This document shows positions 61,225 through 64,000 of a stretch of 64,000 bases of DNA, one piece after another. Both the position numbers and the translations under genes were made by a program. The stretch lies in contig NZ_CP126981.1 of assembly GCF_030252325.1 (NCBI RefSeq), positions 3,534,001 through 3,598,000 on the forward strand. The letters are read 5' to 3'. The stretch's first letter is position 1. Every line of letters begins with the position of its first letter. Origin of the DNA: Candidatus Mycobacterium wuenschmannii (lineage in GTDB: Bacteria; Actinomycetota; Actinomycetes; Mycobacteriales; Mycobacteriaceae). Below the pieces are notes generated by a model, which was not told where the DNA came from, made no database searches, and worked only from the letters and a program-made list of their open reading frames with translations.

Positions 61225-61641
61225 ATGGGTCACCCGTGCTCAGTCAACCCGGAGATGTGGTTCGGCTACGCCGACGACGATGGCGGCGACGGTGCCGCCA
61301 AGGCTCGTGCCTATGAACAGTCGGCCACCGAGGCGCGGTTGCTGTGCCTCCGCCGGTGCCCGCTGGCTCAGCAGCGTCTGTGCGCCCGCTACGCCGTCGA
61401 GAACCGCGAAGAGTATGGCGTGTGGGCCGGGGTGAAATTGCCCGGCGGCCAGTACCGCAAGCGCGAGCAGCTCGCCGAGGCGCACGCCACTCTGCGCAAG
61501 ATCGCCGCGGGGGAGATCAGCCCGCGACAGTTGGCCGACAATGCCACACTGCTCGCGCGGCGCGAGAACGATGCCGCTCCGGTCACCGCCACGGTGTTCC
61601 ACCTGCCCATGCGCGAGGTCGGGCCGCGCTCCGCGGCGTGA
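61225..61641 (+). CDS. whiB5: WhiB-family iron-sulphur regulator, WhiB5-like
   Basis: A 138-residue protein (M. tuberculosis WhiB5, 139). Four conserved cysteines: C5, C41, C45 and C53, followed by the GVWAGVKLPG turn (beta-turn of the WhiB fold) and basic residues that bind DNA. The Cys spacing is CxxxC-x7-C, wider than the common CxxC-x5-C of WhiB proteins. AAGGAGG lies eight bases before the ATG. Divergent from the XRE regulator, as Rv0022c is from Rv0023. WhiB5 has been linked to regulation of ESX genes in M. tuberculosis. Confidence 0.9.
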   Translation: MGHPCSVNPEMWFGYADDDGGDGAAKARAYEQSATEARLLCLRRCPLAQQRLCARYAVENREEYGVWAGVKLPGGQYRKREQLAEAHATLRKIAAGEISPRQLADNATLLARRENDAAPVTATVFHLPMREVGPRSAA

Positions 61642-61719
61642 ACACTTGTCTACCCAACGGGGTTGAACGCGTCGCCGCGGGGGTAATAGAGGGTCAACCG
61701 ACACGGAGGACCTCCCTTT

Positions 61720-63102
61720 ATGACCTTCGACCTGACGCCGACCGGTGCGCAACACGACCTGGCCAAGCGCGCCCATGAGTTCGCCGAGAACGTCATCCGG
61801 CCGGTCGCGCTGGACTACGACCAGAAGCAGGAGTTCCCGTGGCCGGTACTCGAGGAGGCCGCGCAGGCCGGCTTCTACAGCCCGCTGTTCTATCGCGACC
61901 TGATCGGCGATCCCAGCGGGCTGTCGCTGCCGATGTTCATGGAGGAACTGTTCTGGGGTTGCGCCGGAATAGGTTTGGCGATCGTCATGCCGGCGCTGGC
62001 GCTGTCGGCGATCGGCCAGGCCGCCTCCCCCGAGCAGATGCTGGAGTGGGCGCCCCAATGTTTCGGCTCCCCAGGCGATCTCAAGCTCGCGGCATTGGCG
62101 ATCTCCGAACCCGAGGGCGGCAGCGACGTCCGCAACCTACGCACCACGGCCAAGCGTGACGGCGATGACTGGATTCTCGACGGCCACAAGATGTGGATCG
62201 GCAATGGCGGCATCGCCGACGTCCATGTGGTCAACGCCGTCGTCGACGAGGAACTCGGCCACCGCGGCCAGGCCTTGTTCATCGTGCCGGGCGGCACACC
62301 CGGCCTGGAGTTGGTGCGCAAGCTCGACAAGCTGGGCTGCCGGGCGTCGCATACCGCCGAGCTGAAATTCAACGGCGTCCGGGTTCCCGGGGCCAATCTG
62401 CTCGGCGGCGAGGAGAAGCTCGAGCACAAGCTGGCCAAGGCCCGTGAGGTGGTGGCTGGCGGAAAGCGTTCCGGCTCAGCCACATTGGGGACGTTCGAGC
62501 AGACCCGTCCGATGGTCGCGGCGCAGGCCATCGGCATCGCCCGGGCCGCGCTGGAATACGCGACCACCTACGCCACCCAGCGCGAGGCGTTCGGCGGGCC
62601 GATCATGGACAACCAGGGCATCGCGTTCCCGCTCGCCGAGATCGCCACCCAGATCGACGCGGCGCGACTGCTGACCTGGCGGGCCTCGTGGATGGCCGCC
62701 CAGGGCATCGCGTTCGAGCGCGGCGAAGGCTCGATGTCGAAGATGGCGGCTAGCGAGGTCGCGGTGCGGGCCACCGAGCGAGCCATCCAGACGCTCGGCG
62801 GCTGGGGCTACATCAACGACCACCCCGTCGAAAAGTGGTATCGAGATGCCAAGCTCTACACCATCTTTGAGGGCACCAGCGAAATCCAGCGCATCGTCAT
62901 CTCCACAGCTCTCGGCCACAACGAGGGAGCCCCGCCGCTGCACGTCGACCTCGAACCGACCGGTGGGCCGCTCAATCGCGCGTTCGGCCGAGGGACGCCG
63001 TTGCGGGGCCGGGTCGCCGACGCCGCGCTGTCGGTCAAGGACCGGGTGCCCGGACCGGTGATGCGGTTGGCGATGCAGGTAATCCGACCGCCGCGGAAAT
63101 GA
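61720..63102 (+). CDS. Acyl-CoA dehydrogenase
   Basis: A 460-residue FAD enzyme oxidising acyl-CoA to enoyl-CoA. Landmarks are AALAISEPEGGSDVRNLRTTA, GWGYINDHPVEKWYRDAKLYTIFEGTSEIQRIVIS and, within the second, the catalytic Glu of FEGTSEIQR. The C-terminal 60 residues form a Pro/Arg tail not typical of short-chain enzymes. GGAGGA lies 9-10 bases before the ATG and is followed by CCTCC, so the region is a palindrome. Substrate length is unknown. It is followed closely by a GNAT gene. Confidence 0.95.
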   Translation: MTFDLTPTGAQHDLAKRAHEFAENVIRPVALDYDQKQEFPWPVLEEAAQAGFYSPLFYRDLIGDPSGLSLPMFMEELFWGCAGIGLAIVMPALALSAIGQAASPEQMLEWAPQCFGSPGDLKLAALAISEPEGGSDVRNLRTTAKRDGDDWILDGHKMWIGNGGIADVHVVNAVVDEELGHRGQALFIVPGGTPGLELVRKLDKLGCRASHTAELKFNGVRVPGANLLGGEEKLEHKLAKAREVVAGGKRSGSATLGTFEQTRPMVAAQAIGIARAALEYATTYATQREAFGGPIMDNQGIAFPLAEIATQIDAARLLTWRASWMAAQGIAFERGEGSMSKMAASEVAVRATERAIQTLGGWGYINDHPVEKWYRDAKLYTIFEGTSEIQRIVISTALGHNEGAPPLHVDLEPTGGPLNRAFGRGTPLRGRVADAALSVKDRVPGPVMRLAMQVIRPPRK

Positions 63103-63108
63103 GGACTC

Positions 63109-63441
63109 ATGCCCACCGATAAGACCGGCGCCGAGGCCACCGTGAGCGCGACCGACGGGAAATACACGATCGCCGTTGACGGCCGGACCGTCGGCCTCGA
63201 AGCCGTCGCCGACCGCGGCGAGCAGCGCGTTTTCTACCACACGGAGATCGACGAAGAGTTCGGCGGACGCGGCCTGGCGACGATTCTCATCGGCGAAGCG
63301 CTCGCCGCGACCCGCGCCGAGGGCAAGCGCGTCGTGCCGGTCTGCCCGACGGTAGGCGAGTACATCAAGAAGCATGCCGAGTTCAGCGACATCACCGACG
63401 AGCCCACTCCGGCGATCATCCGCTGGGTCGAGTCGCTCTGA
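63109..63441 (+). CDS. GNAT-family N-acetyltransferase (YjdJ-like)
   Basis: A 110-residue minimal acetyltransferase. The acetyl-CoA loop is FYHTEIDEEFGGRGLATILIGEAL, with GGRGLA as the pyrophosphate-binding site, and PVCPTVGEYIKKHAEF is the typical YjdJ-like end. It starts seven bases after the acyl-CoA dehydrogenase stop, so the two are one operon. The substrate is unknown. Confidence 0.9.
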   Translation: MPTDKTGAEATVSATDGKYTIAVDGRTVGLEAVADRGEQRVFYHTEIDEEFGGRGLATILIGEALAATRAEGKRVVPVCPTVGEYIKKHAEFSDITDEPTPAIIRWVESL

Positions 63442-63442
63442 C

Positions 63443-64000
63443 TCAGTTCTCCCGGCCGGCCAATTCTGCGACGAACTGGTCTATGAATTCTTCGCTGGGT
63501 CCGGAATGTGCTTGGCGGATAACGAATTTGGTCAAACCCGCCTCGATGTAGCCGTCCAGCTGCCGATGGAGCTCGTCCCAGTTGGCGGCGACCAGATCCG
63601 CGGGGTCGACGTCGGGGCGGCGGCGGCGCACCGCGGCGGCCAATTCTGCCGGCAGCTCACCGTCGGCCACCGCCAGCGAGATGCCGAAGTGGTCGGGTTC
63701 GATCTCGCGACCCGCATCCGCGGCGGCGCGTTGGATCGCCTCGCGTCCGGCGCCGGCCTCGGCGGGAGTCAAGAAGCTACCCAGCCAGCCATCCGCCAGT
63801 CGGCCGATCCGCCGGAATGCCGCCGGGGCCGAACCGCCCAGCCAGATGTCCAAAGGGGGATTGGGTCGCGGGGCGACCGCGGCCGCCGTGACAGAGAAGT
63901 ACCGCCCGTGATAGTCGGCGGAGTCCTCGGCGAGCGCCGCGCGCAGCAACTCCAGCGCCTCGTCGAACACCGCGCCGCGTTTGCCTTCGGGCACCGGAAA
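63443..64000 (-). CDS. LLM-class flavin/F420-dependent oxidoreductase, C-terminal part
   Basis: The C-terminal 185 residues of a luciferase-like oxidoreductase that continues beyond the window, so the start cannot be seen. The segment PNPPLDIWLGGSAPAAFRRIGRLADGWLGSFLTPAEA is the family's conserved cofactor and substrate end. The in-frame GTG at 63992-63994 is probably internal. It converges with the GNAT gene with a one-base gap. Confidence 0.88.
   Translation of the reverse strand, partial: FPVPEGKRGAVFDEALELLRAALAEDSADYHGRYFSVTAAAVAPRPNPPLDIWLGGSAPAAFRRIGRLADGWLGSFLTPAEAGAGREAIQRAAADAGREIEPDHFGISLAVADGELPAELAAAVRRRRPDVDPADLVAANWDELHRQLDGYIEAGLTKFVIRQAHSGPSEEFIDQFVAELAGREN

Noticed and set aside
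61706..61716. Ribosome-site-blocking hairpin before the acyl-CoA dehydrogenase (GGAGGACCTCC)
   Set aside because: The loop would be a single base, so an intramolecular hairpin cannot form.
1..64000. CRISPR arrays, insertion sequences, prophage genes, tRNA and rRNA
   Set aside because: None seen; no transposase or integrase domains and no regularly spaced repeat arrays beyond the 20-bp ethR operator units.

Overview
The window is a high-GC actinobacterial chromosome segment that I read as Mycobacteriaceae. The evidence is dense GC-biased genes, many TANNNT -10 boxes lying 6-8 bases before a start codon (leaderless genes), PE/PPE/Esx proteins, EspR, EthA/EthR, BfrB with IdeR boxes, WhiB and F420-type oxidoreductases. 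From about 4.2 to 35 kb the order follows the M. tuberculosis serS-to-gltB neighbourhood almost gene for gene (Rv3834c to Rv3860). The species cannot be fixed from the window. A DinB3-type polymerase beside ethR recalls M. smegmatis, while an ESX-2 locus recalls slow growers and relatives.

Region 1 (0-4.2 kb): a small membrane protein, two tandem membrane-anchored GGDEF proteins, and PurT overlapping serS. Region 2 (4.2-28 kb): serS, septum-formation protein, metallopeptidase, phosphoglycerate mutase-like protein, pheA, an IdeR-boxed gene, CPBP and LCP membrane proteins, bfrB, glpQ1, rhodanese, sodA, espR, a YcnI/CopC copper pair, an Hns-like Lys/Ala-repeat protein, rraA, ethA/ethR with a clear operator, dinB3, a PHP-domain protein and others. 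Region 3 (28-38.5 kb): a previously easy-to-miss 46-codon gene, gltD-gltB, a MinD-like ATPase preceded by a 14-codon leaderless ORF, a SigI-like sigma factor divergent from an NmrA-like protein, and a deazaflavin-dependent reductase.

Region 4 (38.5-57 kb) is a complete ESX-2 type VII secretion locus on the minus strand: DUF5632-like protein, YbaB-like protein, eccB2, eccC2 (one polypeptide), PE, PPE, esxD, esxC, espG2, MinD-like protein, eccD2, mycP2, eccE2, eccA2. ESX-1, which in M. tuberculosis lies between gltB and ESX-2, is absent; only the MinD-like paralogue remains there. Sequence signals suggest that PE-PPE, esxD-esxC and the MinD-to-eccA2 part each have their own promoter.

Region 5 (57-61.6 kb) is an accessory module directly upstream of ESX-2: a 47-aa leaderless peptide, DUF2694-like and EspC-like (DUF2580) proteins, two paralogous helical proteins, an NlpC/P60 hydrolase without a Sec signal, an XRE regulator and a divergent WhiB5-like regulator. 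The XRE-NlpC-helical-protein-WhiB block corresponds to M. tuberculosis Rv0022c-Rv0026, which there is separate from ESX-2. The juxtaposition suggests a regulated set of ESX-2 substrates and cell-wall hydrolase, and it is the most interesting system in the window. Region 6 (61.7-64 kb): acyl-CoA dehydrogenase, GNAT acetyltransferase and a truncated luciferase-like oxidoreductase. No tRNA, rRNA, insertion sequence or CRISPR array was seen.
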